A stretch of 64,000 nucleotides of DNA from Panacagrimonas sp046594215 (GTDB taxonomy: Bacteria > Pseudomonadota > Gammaproteobacteria > Nevskiales > Nevskiaceae), in assembly GCA_046594215.1 (NCBI GenBank), contig JBKJPX010000009.1, positions 1-64,000 on the forward strand, read 5' to 3'. Shown here one piece after another: positions 36,139 through 45,305 of this stretch; the stretch's first letter is position 1; each line of letters begins with the position of its first letter. The notes under the pieces are model-generated. The model saw nothing but the letters and a program-made list of their open reading frames with translations, did not search any database and was not told the origin of the DNA. Made by a program: the position numbers and the translations under genes.

Positions 36139-36780
36139 ATGGCCTGGAACCGTGACCAGATGGCGGCCCGCGCGGCCAAGGAGCTGCGCGACGGCTTCTA
36201 CGTGAACCTGGGCATCGGCATCCCGACCCTGGTGGCGAACATGATCCCCGACGGGATGGAGGTCACGCTGCAGTCCGAGAACGGCATGCTCGGCATGGGT
36301 GCGTTCCCGTTCGAAGGCGACGAAGACGCCGACCTCATCAACGCCGGCAAGCAGACCATCACCGAGCTGCCCAAATCGGTCTATTTCTCCAGCGCCGATT
36401 CGTTCGGAATGATCCGCGGCGGGCACATCAACCTGTCGATCCTGGGCGGAATGCAGGTCTCCGAGAAAGGCGACCTCGCGAACTGGATGGTGCCGGGCAA
36501 GATGATCAAGGGCATGGGCGGTGCGATGGACCTCGTCGCCGGCGTGCCCAAGGTCGTGGTCGTCATGGACCATTGCGAGAAGGGTGGCGACTCGAAGTTC
36601 AAGAAGGACTGCTCGCTGCCGCTCACCGGCAAGGGCGTAGTCGATCTGCTGATCACCGAGCTGGGCGTCTTCCAGATCGACCGCAAGGGATCGGGCGCCA
36701 AGCTCATCGAGCTCGCCGACGGCGTGACGCTCGACGAGATCAGGGCCAAGACCGAAGCGAACTTCACGGTCGCGCTCTGA
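36139..36780 (+). CDS. scoB: 3-oxoacid CoA-transferase subunit B
   Basis: A 213-residue beta subunit holding the catalytic glutamate, in the motif LQSENGMLGMG (around residue 51). Other family features are YVNLGIGIPTLVANMIPDG near the start and GKGVVDLLITELGVF near residue 170. ATG 36139 follows GAGGAG. A good intrinsic terminator follows. It forms the catalytic heteromer with scoA. Confidence 0.95.
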   Translation: MAWNRDQMAARAAKELRDGFYVNLGIGIPTLVANMIPDGMEVTLQSENGMLGMGAFPFEGDEDADLINAGKQTITELPKSVYFSSADSFGMIRGGHINLSILGGMQVSEKGDLANWMVPGKMIKGMGGAMDLVAGVPKVVVVMDHCEKGGDSKFKKDCSLPLTGKGVVDLLITELGVFQIDRKGSGAKLIELADGVTLDEIRAKTEANFTVAL

Positions 36781-36792
36781 GAGCATCCACAG

Positions 36793-36813
36793 CCCGGACA
36801 AAGTCCGGGTTTT
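36793..36813 (+). terminator. Intrinsic terminator after scoB
   Basis: Stem CCCGGAC (36793-36799), loop AAA, stem GTCCGGG (36803-36809), then TTTT. It lies between convergent scoB and mccA. The stem resembles the hairpin after ettA (GGAC/GTCC), so it may be a common terminator type in this genome. Confidence 0.8.
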
Positions 36814-36858
36814 CTTGGCGATTTCTGGCGAACACCCCGACCTCGTCCGGGCGACGCC

Positions 36859-38844
36859 TTACTTGGCGGCCTTCTCGAACTCCACCAGCTCCGCACCCTC
36901 GGGCACCTGGTCGCCGATCGCGAAACGGAATGCCTTCAGGGTTCCGGTCGCGGGCGCCACGATCGTGTGCTCCATCTTCATGGCTTCCATCACGAGCAAG
37001 GGCGCGCCCTTCTCGACCTCGGACCCCGCGCTCGCGATCAGCGCGATGATCTTGCCGGACATCGGCGCCACCAGGCCTCCGCCTTCTTCCATGTGCTCGC
37101 CCGCGTGCAGCAGCGGATCGATGTGCTGGATCGCGTGGCGGCGCCCGCCCAAGAACACGTAAAGCGTCTCGCCCTGGCGAACCACGTGGGCGTCCAGCTT
37201 CACATCGCCCCAGGTCAGTCGTACCGTGCCTTTGCCGCCTACGGTCCCGACCGCAGGACGCGAGTCGATGCTCAGGCTGCCACCCGATCCCTGCCGGATC
37301 GCGACTTCGGCGTGCTGCTCGCCGCTCTTGAACTCCAGCGTTCGGGCGAGCACGCCGTTGAGGCGCCAGCCGTCGGCGACGCCCCAGGGCGAGTTCGGCT
37401 CGGTCGTGAAGTGAGAGGCCGTCGCGCGCTCCGAATCGATCGACGCGAACGCGGCCAGCGCGAAGACCTCGGGCGCGATCGGCTGCGGTTCGGGGATCAG
37501 CGTCGCGCGTTCGCGCTCGATGAGGCCGGTATCGACCTGGCCGCTGCGGAACGACTGGCATCCCACGAGCCGACCGAGGAACTCCACGTTGTTGCCGACG
37601 CCCACGATGCGGAATTCGGACAGCGCCTTGAGCATCCGCTCGCAGGCACGGTCGCGGTTCTCGTCCCAGACGATGAGCTTGGCCAGCATCGGATCGTAGT
37701 GCGGGCTCACGACGTCGCCCTGCTCCACGCCGGTGTCGATGCGCACGTTCGCCGTCGCGGTGGGCGGCGCGAAGCAAGCCAGGGTTCCGATCGACGGCAG
37801 GAAACCCTTTTCCGGCTCCTCGGCGTAGACGCGTACTTCGATGGAATGGCCGCGCAGCGGCACCTGCTCCTGCGTCAGCGGCAAGGGCGCGCCGCCCGCG
37901 ACGCGCAACTGCCATTCGACGAGGTCCAGCCCCGTAATCATTTCGGTGACGGGGTGCTCGACCTGCAGGCGCGTATTCATCTCCATGAAGAAAAAACTGC
38001 CGTCCTGGTCCGCGATGAACTCCACGGTGCCGGCGCCAACGTACCCGACGGCGCGCGCCGCGTCGCAAGCGGCCTTGCCCATTGCGGCGCGACGTTCGGG
38101 CGTCATCCCTGGCGCCGGCGCTTCCTCGACGACCTTCTGGTGACGGCGCTGTGCGGAGCAGTCGCGCTCGTGCAGGCTGATCACAGAGCCCTTGGTGTCG
38201 CCGAACACCTGGATCTCGATGTGGCGCGGACGCTGCAGGTATTTCTCGACCAGCACCTTCTCGTCGCCGAAGCTCGAACGCGCCTCGCGCTGGCACGAGG
38301 CCAGCGCCGCCGCGAAGTCGCCCGACTTCTCGACCACGCGCATGCCCTTGCCGCCTCCACCTGCCGAGGCCTTGATCAGCACGGGGTAACCGATATCGTC
38401 GGCCTGCTGGTTCAGGAACGCGGGATCCTGGTTGTCGCCATGGTAGCCCGGCACGAGCGGGACGCCCGCCTTGTCCATGAGCGCCTTGGCGGCGGACTTC
38501 GATCCCATCGCGCGGATCGCCTCGACCGGTGGACCGATGAACACGATGCCGGCTTCGGCGCAGGCCCTGGCGAAGCCCTCGTTCTCGGACAGGAAGCCGT
38601 AACCCGGGTGCACGGCCTGCGCGCCGCTGGCCTTCGCCACCTCGAGGATCTTGTCGCTGCGCAAGTAGCTTTCTCGCGACGGCGCCGGGCCGACGCACCA
38701 GGCCTCGTCGGCCATGCGCACGTGGCGCGCGCCGGCGTCGGCTTCCGAATAAACCGCAACCGTGCGGATGCCGAGCTTGCGGCAGGTATTGATGACGCGG
38801 CAGGCAATCTCGCCGCGGTTGGCAATCAGGATCTTGGTAAACAT
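36859..38844 (-). CDS. mccA: 3-methylcrotonyl-CoA carboxylase, biotin-carrying alpha subunit
   Basis: A 661-residue protein. Biotin carboxylase domain at residues 1-450 (KILIANRGEIACRVINTCRK, ATP-grasp loop KASAGGGGKGMR, MNTRLQVEHPVTE) and a C-terminal biotinyl domain with Lys623 in VMEAMKMEHT. It carboxylates its biotin for transfer to 3-methylcrotonyl-CoA in leucine breakdown. The call over propionyl- or geranyl-CoA carboxylase rests on the neighbouring mccB and ivd (liuD position). A 134-base repeat region separates it from mccB. Codon use looks ordinary. Confidence 0.9.
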   Translation of the reverse strand: MFTKILIANRGEIACRVINTCRKLGIRTVAVYSEADAGARHVRMADEAWCVGPAPSRESYLRSDKILEVAKASGAQAVHPGYGFLSENEGFARACAEAGIVFIGPPVEAIRAMGSKSAAKALMDKAGVPLVPGYHGDNQDPAFLNQQADDIGYPVLIKASAGGGGKGMRVVEKSGDFAAALASCQREARSSFGDEKVLVEKYLQRPRHIEIQVFGDTKGSVISLHERDCSAQRRHQKVVEEAPAPGMTPERRAAMGKAACDAARAVGYVGAGTVEFIADQDGSFFFMEMNTRLQVEHPVTEMITGLDLVEWQLRVAGGAPLPLTQEQVPLRGHSIEVRVYAEEPEKGFLPSIGTLACFAPPTATANVRIDTGVEQGDVVSPHYDPMLAKLIVWDENRDRACERMLKALSEFRIVGVGNNVEFLGRLVGCQSFRSGQVDTGLIERERATLIPEPQPIAPEVFALAAFASIDSERATASHFTTEPNSPWGVADGWRLNGVLARTLEFKSGEQHAEVAIRQGSGGSLSIDSRPAVGTVGGKGTVRLTWGDVKLDAHVVRQGETLYVFLGGRRHAIQHIDPLLHAGEHMEEGGGLVAPMSGKIIALIASAGSEVEKGAPLLVMEAMKMEHTIVAPATGTLKAFRFAIGDQVPEGAELVEFEKAAK

Positions 38845-38978
38845 CAGTGGTCAGTTTCAGTGGTTAGTGAAAGGTCGTGAGTCTCACTGTCGGTCATGGT
38901 TACGCTGGGTCGGTGTCACGACGTTGGTGCGCACTGTGATAGGCACTGACGACCGGCACTGACTACTGACTACTGCTT
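38845..38978. repeat. Intergenic tandem-heptamer inverted repeat, copy 2
   Basis: CAGTGGTCAGTTTCAGTGG units begin at 38845, and ACTGACTACTGACTACTG units lie near 38957-38974, facing each other around a central part with further CACTG/CAGTG words. It ends beside the mccB stop with the same ACTGCTTC string as copy 1. It may act as a processing or attenuation hairpin between mccB and mccA. Confidence 0.6.
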
Positions 38979-40586
38979 CTACATCCGGAACACGCCGAAG
39001 CGCGTTTCCTTCACGGGGGCGTTGAGCGCGGCGGCCAGGCCGAGGGCGAGCGTGCGACGCGCCTGTGCGGGATCGAGAATGCCGTCATCCCAGATGCGCG
39101 CGGTGGCGAAGTACGGACTCGACTGATGCTCGAACTGCTTCAAGGTCGGGGCCTTGAACGCAGCCTCTTCGTCCTTGCTCCAGCTCTTCCCCGAAGCTTC
39201 GATGCCATCACGCTTGACCGTGGCCAGGACGCTGGCCGCCTGCTCTCCGCCCATCACGGATATACGGGCGTTGGGCCAGGTCCACAGGAAGCGCGGCGAG
39301 TAGGCGCGGCCGCACATGCCGTAGTTGCCGGCACCGAACGAGCCTCCGATCAGCATCGTGAACTTCGGCACACCAACCGTCGCAACCGCCGTGACGAGCT
39401 TGGCGCCGTCGCGTGCGATTCCGCTGTTCTCGTACTTCTTGCCGACCATGAACCCGCTGATGTTCTGCAGGAACAGCAGCGGGATTCGGCGCTGGCCGCA
39501 GAGCTCGATGAAATGTGCGCCCTTGAGCGAGGACTCCGAATACAGGATGCCGTTGTTGGCCACGATGCCGATCGGGTAGCCGTGTACGTGCGCGAAACCG
39601 GTGATGAGAGTCGAGCCGTAGCGCGTCTTGAACTCGTCGAGCCTCGAGCCGTCGACCATGCGCGCGATGACTTCGCGCACGTCGTAGGGTTTGCGCGTAT
39701 CCGCCGGGATGACGCCGTACAGTTCCTCCGGGTCGTAGAGCGGCCCCTCGGGCGCCTGCATCGCGACGTTCGGCGACTTGATGGAATTCAGGTTGCCGAC
39801 AATGCGGCGAACCATCGACAGCGCGTGGTGGTCGTTCTCCGCGAAATAGTCCGCGACGCCCGAAACGCGCGTGTGCACGTCCGCCCCGCCGAGCTCTTCG
39901 GCCGTCACGATCTCGCCGATCGCCGCTTTCACCAGCGGAGGACCACCGAGGAAGATCGTGCCCTGCTCCTTGACGATGACGGTCTCGTCCGACATGGCCG
40001 GCATGTAGGCGCCGCCCGCCGTGCAGGAGCCCATGACGCAGGCGATCTGCGGGATGCCCTGCGAAGACAGGTTGGCCTGGTTGTAGAAGATGCGGCCGAA
40101 GTGTTCGCGATCCGGGAACACGTCGTCCTGCAGCGGCAGGAAGGCTCCGCCCGAGTCCACGAGGTAGACGCAGGGCAGGTTGTTCTCGCGCGCGATTTCC
40201 TGCGCGCGAAGATGCTTCTTCACGGTCATCGGGTAATACGTGCCGCCCTTGACCGTTGCATCGTTCGCGATGACCAGGCATTCGCGGCCGCGGATGCGGC
40301 CGATGCCGGTGACCATGCTCGCCGCCGGCACTTCGTCGCCGTACATGCCGTTGGCGGCGAGCGGCGACAGTTCCAGAAATGGCGAGCCGGGATCGAGCAG
40401 GGTGTTGACGCGATCGCGCGCCAGCAATTTTCCGCGCGCGACATGCTTGGCCCGCGCCGCGTCGGACCCGCCGATCGCGACCTTCGCGGTGCGCGCGCGC
40501 AGCTCGTCCACGAGGCCGGACATCAGCTCGCGGTTCGCCGTGTACTCGGGGGAGCGCGTGTTGAGCTTCGACTTGATTGCGGTCAT
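38979..40586 (-). CDS. mccB: 3-methylcrotonyl-CoA carboxylase, carboxyltransferase beta subunit
   Basis: A 535-residue carboxyltransferase. The crotonase-fold core has GGAFLPLQDDVFPDREHFGR, ACVMGSCTAGGAYMPAMSDE and IGGSFGAGNYGMCGRAY. Length and these motifs match MCC rather than propionyl-CoA carboxylase. ATG 40586 overlaps the ivd stop by one base (TGATG), so it is coupled; the frame remains open upstream inside ivd but is not coding. It is a liuB ortholog by context. Confidence 0.95.
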   Translation of the reverse strand: MTAIKSKLNTRSPEYTANRELMSGLVDELRARTAKVAIGGSDAARAKHVARGKLLARDRVNTLLDPGSPFLELSPLAANGMYGDEVPAASMVTGIGRIRGRECLVIANDATVKGGTYYPMTVKKHLRAQEIARENNLPCVYLVDSGGAFLPLQDDVFPDREHFGRIFYNQANLSSQGIPQIACVMGSCTAGGAYMPAMSDETVIVKEQGTIFLGGPPLVKAAIGEIVTAEELGGADVHTRVSGVADYFAENDHHALSMVRRIVGNLNSIKSPNVAMQAPEGPLYDPEELYGVIPADTRKPYDVREVIARMVDGSRLDEFKTRYGSTLITGFAHVHGYPIGIVANNGILYSESSLKGAHFIELCGQRRIPLLFLQNISGFMVGKKYENSGIARDGAKLVTAVATVGVPKFTMLIGGSFGAGNYGMCGRAYSPRFLWTWPNARISVMGGEQAASVLATVKRDGIEASGKSWSKDEEAAFKAPTLKQFEHQSSPYFATARIWDDGILDPAQARRTLALGLAAALNAPVKETRFGVFRM

Positions 40587-41746
40587 CAGATGGTCTCGTC
40601 GAACAGTTCGCGCCCGATCAGCATGCGGCGGATTTCGGATGTGCCCGCGCCGATCTCGTAGAGCTTGGCGTCGCGCCAGAGGCGACCCGTGGCGTACTCG
40701 TTGATGTAGCCATTGCCGCCGAGCGCCTGGATCGCCTGCCCCGCCATCCACGTCGCTTTCTCCGCGGAATACAGGATGGCGCCGGCGGAATCCTTGCGCG
40801 TCGTCTCGCCGCGGTCGCAGGACTTGGCGACCGCGTAGACATAGGCACGGCAGACGGACAGGCCTACGTACATGTCGGCGAGCTTGCCCTGCATGAGCTG
40901 GAACTGTCCGATGCTCTGGCCGAACTGCTTGCGCTCGTGCACGTAGGGCACGACGGCGTCGAGGCAGGCCTGCATCAGGCCGAGCGGACCGCCCGAGAGC
41001 ACGACGCGCTCGTAGTCCAGACCCGACATCAGCACGTTGACCCCGCGTCCTTCCGATCCGAGCACGTTCTCGACCGGCACTTCGCAATCCTGGAAAACCA
41101 GCTCGCAGGTGTTGGAGCCGCGCATGCCGAGTTTGTCGAGCTTCTGTGCGGTCGAGAAGCCCTTGAAGTCCTTCTCGATGATGAAGGCCGTGATCCCGCG
41201 CGGACCGGCGCCGATGTCGCTCTTGGCGTAGACGATCAATGTGTCGGCATCCGGCCCGTTGGTGATCCACATCTTGTTGCCGTTGAGCACATAGCGGTCG
41301 CCCTGGCGATCGGCGCGCAGCTTCATGCTGACCACGTCGGAGCCGGCGCCGGGCTCGGACATCGCGAGCGCGCCCACGTGCTCGCCCGAGATCAGCTTGG
41401 GGAGGTACTTCCTCTTCTGCGCTTCGGTGCCGTTCTTGCGCATCTGGTTGACGCACAGGTTCGAGTGCGCGCCGTAGGAGAGGCCGATCGAGCCGGAGGC
41501 GCGCGAGATTTCCTCCATGGCCACGACGTGCGCGAGATACCCCATGTTGGTGCCGCCGTACTCCTCCTCGACCGTGAGGCCCAGCACGCCCAGGTCGCCG
41601 AGCTTCTTCCAGACCGGCATCGGGAACTTGTTGCTGTGGTCCACCTCGGCGGCGATCGGCGCAATCTCCTTCCGACAGAACTGCATCACCACCTCGCGCA
41701 GCGAGTCGATGTCGCTTCCGAGGTCAAAATTCAGGGCGGGATTCAT
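40586..41746 (-). CDS. ivd: Isovaleryl-CoA dehydrogenase
   Basis: A 386-residue acyl-CoA dehydrogenase that oxidises isovaleryl-CoA in leucine catabolism. FAD and substrate motifs are LAMSEPGAGSDVVSMKLRAD and MWITNGPDADTLIVYAK. The catalytic glutamate of this family lies in helix G at DYERVVLSGGPLGLMQA (Glu246), the position distinctive for isovaleryl-CoA dehydrogenase. ATG 41746 follows GAGGACC; 34 earlier codons of the open frame are not conserved-looking. It is the first gene of ivd-mccB-mccA and divergent from a TetR gene. Confidence 0.93.
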   Translation of the reverse strand: MNPALNFDLGSDIDSLREVVMQFCRKEIAPIAAEVDHSNKFPMPVWKKLGDLGVLGLTVEEEYGGTNMGYLAHVVAMEEISRASGSIGLSYGAHSNLCVNQMRKNGTEAQKRKYLPKLISGEHVGALAMSEPGAGSDVVSMKLRADRQGDRYVLNGNKMWITNGPDADTLIVYAKSDIGAGPRGITAFIIEKDFKGFSTAQKLDKLGMRGSNTCELVFQDCEVPVENVLGSEGRGVNVLMSGLDYERVVLSGGPLGLMQACLDAVVPYVHERKQFGQSIGQFQLMQGKLADMYVGLSVCRAYVYAVAKSCDRGETTRKDSAGAILYSAEKATWMAGQAIQALGGNGYINEYATGRLWRDAKLYEIGAGTSEIRRMLIGRELFDETI

Positions 41747-41817
41747 GGCGGCCGGGTCCTCGCGAATCGGGATGGGATGGGTGACGCGGCGGCAGTCTAT
41801 CCCCGTCCACAATAAAA

Positions 41818-41852
41818 GTGAATCTTCATTCATTTCGTGATGTATCATTCAC
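41818..41852. promoter_or_regulatory. Candidate TetR operator pair between ivd and tetR
   Basis: Two palindromes lie next to each other in the AT-rich divergent gap: TGAAT-CTTC-ATTCA (41819-41832) and GTGATGTATCATTCAC (41837-41852, inner TGAT-GT-ATCA). Both could bind the TetR dimer and so control ivd and the regulator gene together. The site is inferred from symmetry only. Confidence 0.5.
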
Positions 41853-41855
41853 ACC

Positions 41856-42518
41856 ATGCGATACAAGCGCTCCCCGCTGATGGAAGAACGGCTTGCCGAC
41901 AACCGCCAGCGCATCCTCGTCTCGGCCCGAAAACTCGTCGCGGAAGGTGGCTTCCGGGCGGCGCAGATCGCGGCGGTGGCGTCCGATGCCGGCCTTTCCA
42001 CCGGTTCGATCTACCGCTACTTCCCCTCGAAGTCCGACCTTTTCGTCGAGGTGCTCGGCGAAGCGGTGAAGCACGAGATCGACATCCTTCGCGGCATCGC
42101 GAAGTCGGAAGGGACCGCCCCGGACCGGCTGCGCCGTGCCGTCGAATCCTTCGCGCGCCGCGCCTTCGAAGGCCCTTTCCTCGCTTATGCCTTCATCGCC
42201 GAGCCGGCGGAACCCGAGGTCGACATCGCCCGCATCCGCGCGCGCCGCGAATTCGGGAACGTCTTCAAGACGATCCTCAAGGACGGCATCAGTTCCGGCG
42301 AATTTCCACCGCAGGACAGCGACGTGGCCTCGGCCTGCATCGTCGGCGCTTTCACCGAGGCGCTGATCGGCCCGATCGGTCCAACCCATCGAGGCGAACG
42401 CCACCGCGAGCAGGTCATCACGACGATCAGCCTGTTCTGCCTGCGCGCGGTGCTCGGCCCCGCGCCGGTGGCCGCCCGTGCGGCCGCCGCTGCTCCGCGA
42501 CGTCGCAACACCGTCTGA
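41856..42518 (+). CDS. TetR/AcrR-family regulator, probable leucine-catabolism regulator
   Basis: A 220-residue repressor. The helix-turn-helix is at residues 16-60: RQRILVSARKLVAEGGFRAA, VASDAGLSTGSIYRYFPSKS. The ligand-binding half is helical; the C-terminal tail is Ala/Arg-rich. It is divergent from ivd with 109 bases between starts and has two palindromes in the gap. TetR-type LiuQ regulators of branched-chain amino-acid genes are known in proteobacteria; this may be one, by position. Confidence 0.85.
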   Translation: MRYKRSPLMEERLADNRQRILVSARKLVAEGGFRAAQIAAVASDAGLSTGSIYRYFPSKSDLFVEVLGEAVKHEIDILRGIAKSEGTAPDRLRRAVESFARRAFEGPFLAYAFIAEPAEPEVDIARIRARREFGNVFKTILKDGISSGEFPPQDSDVASACIVGAFTEALIGPIGPTHRGERHREQVITTISLFCLRAVLGPAPVAARAAAAAPRRRNTV

Positions 42519-42655
42519 GTTCGTCTTCCGCGAGGGGTCGCGGCTCACACCCGCCTGCCTGTCGCAACGGCGCTGGAGCGCGTCGGGGCCTGTGAGACAC
42601 TGCCCCGCATTCGCGCGGCGCCGGCCGCGCATCCGGCAGGGATCTCTGGGGACGC

Positions 42656-43837
42656 ATGGCGACGACGAAGCGCAAATACGACATCGTGGTGTTCGGTGCG
42701 ACCGGCTTCACCGGTCAGCTCACGGCCCAGTACCTCGCCATGCACGGCGGCGAGAAGCTCTTGTGGGCGCTGGCCGGACGCAATCGCGCCAAGCTCGAGC
42801 AGGTGCGCGCCGGGCTCGCGGACCTGAACCCCGCCTGCGCGGAACTCGACCTGCTCCAGGCCGACGTCGAGGAAGCCGATTCCCTGCGTGCGGTGGCAAG
42901 GGCCACGAAGGTCGTGATCACCACCGTCGGCCCGTACATCCGCTATGGCGAACCCCTGGTGGCCGCCTGTGCGGAGTTCGGCACCGACTACGTCGACCTC
43001 ACGGGCGAGCCCGAATTCGTCGATCGCATGTGGCTGGGCTACCACGAACAGGCAAAGGAAACCGGCGCGCGCATCGTCAACGCATGTGGCTTCGATTCCA
43101 TTCCGCATGACCTGGGCGCGTACTTCACCGTCCAGCAGCTACCGGACGACGTGCCGATCACCGTAGAAGGATTCGTGAAAGCCGGCGGCGAGATCTCGGG
43201 CGGCACATGGCATTCGGCGATCACGGCGTTCTCGCGGCTGCGCGAGTATTCGAAGATCGCCAAGGAACGCCGTGCGCGCGAAGGCTGGCCGGTGGATCGC
43301 AAGATCGGCTCGACGCGGCAGACGATCCGCTTCGAAAAGGCGCTCAACTCCTGGGTGGTGCCCTTCCCCAGCATCGACCCGCAGATGGTGCGGCGATCCG
43401 CCGCGGCAGATGAGCGCTACGGCCCTGCGTTCCGCTATGGGCATTACATCCAGGTGAAGAAGCTCGCGACCGTTGCCGGCCTCGTCGGCGGTGCGGGCAT
43501 AGCCATGGTTGGTGCGCAATTCAAGCCCACGCGCGACCGCCTGCTCAAGCTTCGCGACCCCGGACAGGGACCGAGTGCCGATAAACGTGCGAAGGCCTGG
43601 TTCCGCGTGCGTTTCATCGGCCGCGGCGGCGGGCAGCGGGTCGTGACCGAGGTCACCGGTGGCGATCCTGGGTACGGGGAGACCTCGAAGATGCTGGCCG
43701 AATCCGCGATGTGCCTGGCCAAGGACCGGCTACCCAGGCGCGCGGGCGTGATCACACCGGCCCATGCAATGGGAAACAAGCTGATCGATCGTCTGCAGAA
43801 GGCAGGCATCGGCTTCAACGTGGTGGAGCACTCCTGA
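42656..43837 (+). CDS. Saccharopine-dehydrogenase-like NAD(P) oxidoreductase
   Basis: A 393-residue protein with an N-terminal Rossmann fold, IVVFGATGFTGQLTAQYLA, and further VVITTVGPYIRYGEPLVAAC and YVDLTGEPEFVDRMW. This is the branch containing mycobacterial trans-acting enoyl reductases and animal SCCPDH proteins, not lysine-pathway saccharopine dehydrogenase. Substrates are likely lipids or polyketide-like, but unknown. It overlaps the next gene as TGATG, so it is coupled to the DUF423 protein. ATG 42656 has no strong ribosome site. Confidence 0.85.
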   Translation: MATTKRKYDIVVFGATGFTGQLTAQYLAMHGGEKLLWALAGRNRAKLEQVRAGLADLNPACAELDLLQADVEEADSLRAVARATKVVITTVGPYIRYGEPLVAACAEFGTDYVDLTGEPEFVDRMWLGYHEQAKETGARIVNACGFDSIPHDLGAYFTVQQLPDDVPITVEGFVKAGGEISGGTWHSAITAFSRLREYSKIAKERRAREGWPVDRKIGSTRQTIRFEKALNSWVVPFPSIDPQMVRRSAAADERYGPAFRYGHYIQVKKLATVAGLVGGAGIAMVGAQFKPTRDRLLKLRDPGQGPSADKRAKAWFRVRFIGRGGGQRVVTEVTGGDPGYGETSKMLAESAMCLAKDRLPRRAGVITPAHAMGNKLIDRLQKAGIGFNVVEHS

Positions 43838-44214
43838 TGAACGTGCTGGCGTCCGCTTCGCTCGGCATCGGCGCGATCCTGGGATTCATCGCGGTGGCGT
43901 TCGGCGCCTTCGGCGCACACGCACTGCGCAGCCGGCTTTCACCCGAGATGGTGGCGATCTGGAAGACGGCGAACGAGTACCACTTCTATCACGCGCTCGC
44001 TCTCGTGCTGGTGGGTCTGTGCGCGCGCCAGACGAAGGTGGCCGGCCTCGACATCGTCGCCGGCTGCTTCATCGGCGGCGTTCTCGTGTTCAGCGGCAGC
44101 CTCTATCTGCTGGCGCTGACCCAAACGCGCTGGCTCGGCGCGATCACGCCGATCGGCGGCCTGCTCTTCCTCGCGGGCTGGGCCTGGTTTGCATGGGTGA
44201 CGCTGCGCGCCTGA
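43837..44214 (+). CDS. DUF423-family small membrane protein
   Basis: A 125-residue protein with four predicted membrane helices (IGAILGFIAVAFGAFGAHAL; YHALALVLVGLCA; DIVAGCFIGGVLVFSGSLYL; IGGLLFLAGWAWFAW). The motif GAFGAHALRSRLSPEMVAIW and FYHALAL are family hallmarks (YwdK/YgdD type). Function unknown. Its ATG overlaps the upstream stop by one base. Confidence 0.92.
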   Translation: MNVLASASLGIGAILGFIAVAFGAFGAHALRSRLSPEMVAIWKTANEYHFYHALALVLVGLCARQTKVAGLDIVAGCFIGGVLVFSGSLYLLALTQTRWLGAITPIGGLLFLAGWAWFAWVTLRA

Positions 44215-44226
44215 GGGGTGCGCGAT

Positions 44227-45189
44227 TCAACGACGCCCGACGGCGCCCAGTATGGCGTCGGCGAGCTGGTCGGAAATGCGCAGCGCGGCCGACATCACCG
44301 TGCGCTCGGCCACGACCTGCGCTTCTTCGGCAGCGGCCTGGCGCGCGAACTGGACGACATCGGTCACGCGATCGGCATGCGTCTTCAGGGTTGCGTCCAG
44401 GTGGGTGCGCATTGTCGTGAGCTGGGAAAAGATCTCCCGCTCGATGCCCTCGATACGGGACGTCACCAGACGCAGCGCCTGGTTGGTCTCGTCGAGCCCG
44501 TTGCGAAATTCGGCGCGCAACTCCGTGCGCGCCGAGTTGGTCTGTTCGGAGAGCCTGCTCTGCTCGGCCAGCTTGGTCTGCTGGCTCGCGAGGTGCGCCA
44601 CCGTCGCCTTGATCTCCGCGAACTGGACGAAAAGGCCCTGTGAGACTTTCTTCATCCGCGACTCGAGCTGCTCGCGGATCGCGTCTTCGCCGCCGTTGGC
44701 AACCGCCGTGCGCTCGGAGTTCGCCGCTACGACGCCATTGAGCGCCGGCGCCGCAGGGCGCGCCACCGCGAATCGCGGTGCGTTCATCGGCCGGACGCCT
44801 CCCTGCGCGGCGGGATCATCGCCGCGTTCGAGATCGTCGAGGATCCGGTAGAGCTGTTCGGGATTGGGCGGTTTCTGCAGAACGCAGTTGGCGCCGGCCG
44901 CACGCGCCTGCGCGTTGAACTCCGGCCCCTCGTTCGAAGAGCAGAGCACGACCGGGATGCGAGCCGTGTCCGCATTCGCACGCAGGTTCTTGAGCACCGC
45001 GAACCCGTCGACACCGGGCATCACGTGATCGAGGAAGATCACGCCTGGTTTGCTGCCCTCCAGGAAGCGCATCGCGTCATCGGCGCTCTCCACTGCCTCG
45101 ACCTGGTATCGGTGACCTTCCAGGTAACGACGTAGCGCAAAACGCGCTGACTTCGAGTCGTCGATCACCAACGCGCTTCTGCCGATCAT
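44227..45189 (-). CDS. Response regulator with coiled-coil C-terminus
   Basis: A 320-residue protein. Receiver domain at residues 1-125: LVIDDSKSARFAL, phospho-acceptor in VIFLDHVMPGVDG, Lys in VLQKPPNPEQ. Residues 165-320 are mostly charged helix (for example LESRMKKVSQGLFVQFAEIK and later EIFSQLTTMRTHLDATLKTH), likely a long coiled coil. No DNA-binding or enzyme domain. It may tether or scaffold, as do some chemotaxis-like or polar localisation regulators. No kinase is adjacent. Confidence 0.85.
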   Translation of the reverse strand: MIGRSALVIDDSKSARFALRRYLEGHRYQVEAVESADDAMRFLEGSKPGVIFLDHVMPGVDGFAVLKNLRANADTARIPVVLCSSNEGPEFNAQARAAGANCVLQKPPNPEQLYRILDDLERGDDPAAQGGVRPMNAPRFAVARPAAPALNGVVAANSERTAVANGGEDAIREQLESRMKKVSQGLFVQFAEIKATVAHLASQQTKLAEQSRLSEQTNSARTELRAEFRNGLDETNQALRLVTSRIEGIEREIFSQLTTMRTHLDATLKTHADRVTDVVQFARQAAAEEAQVVAERTVMSAALRISDQLADAILGAVGRR

Positions 45190-45305
45190 GGCGAGGTTTC
45201 ACCGCTACTGAGCTTGCGGCCAATCTAGCATCGGGCTGACGGCTTGAACATCGCGCGGACCGCGGAAAATCGTACTACCGGCGCACGCTCAGCGACAATG
45301 CGCAG

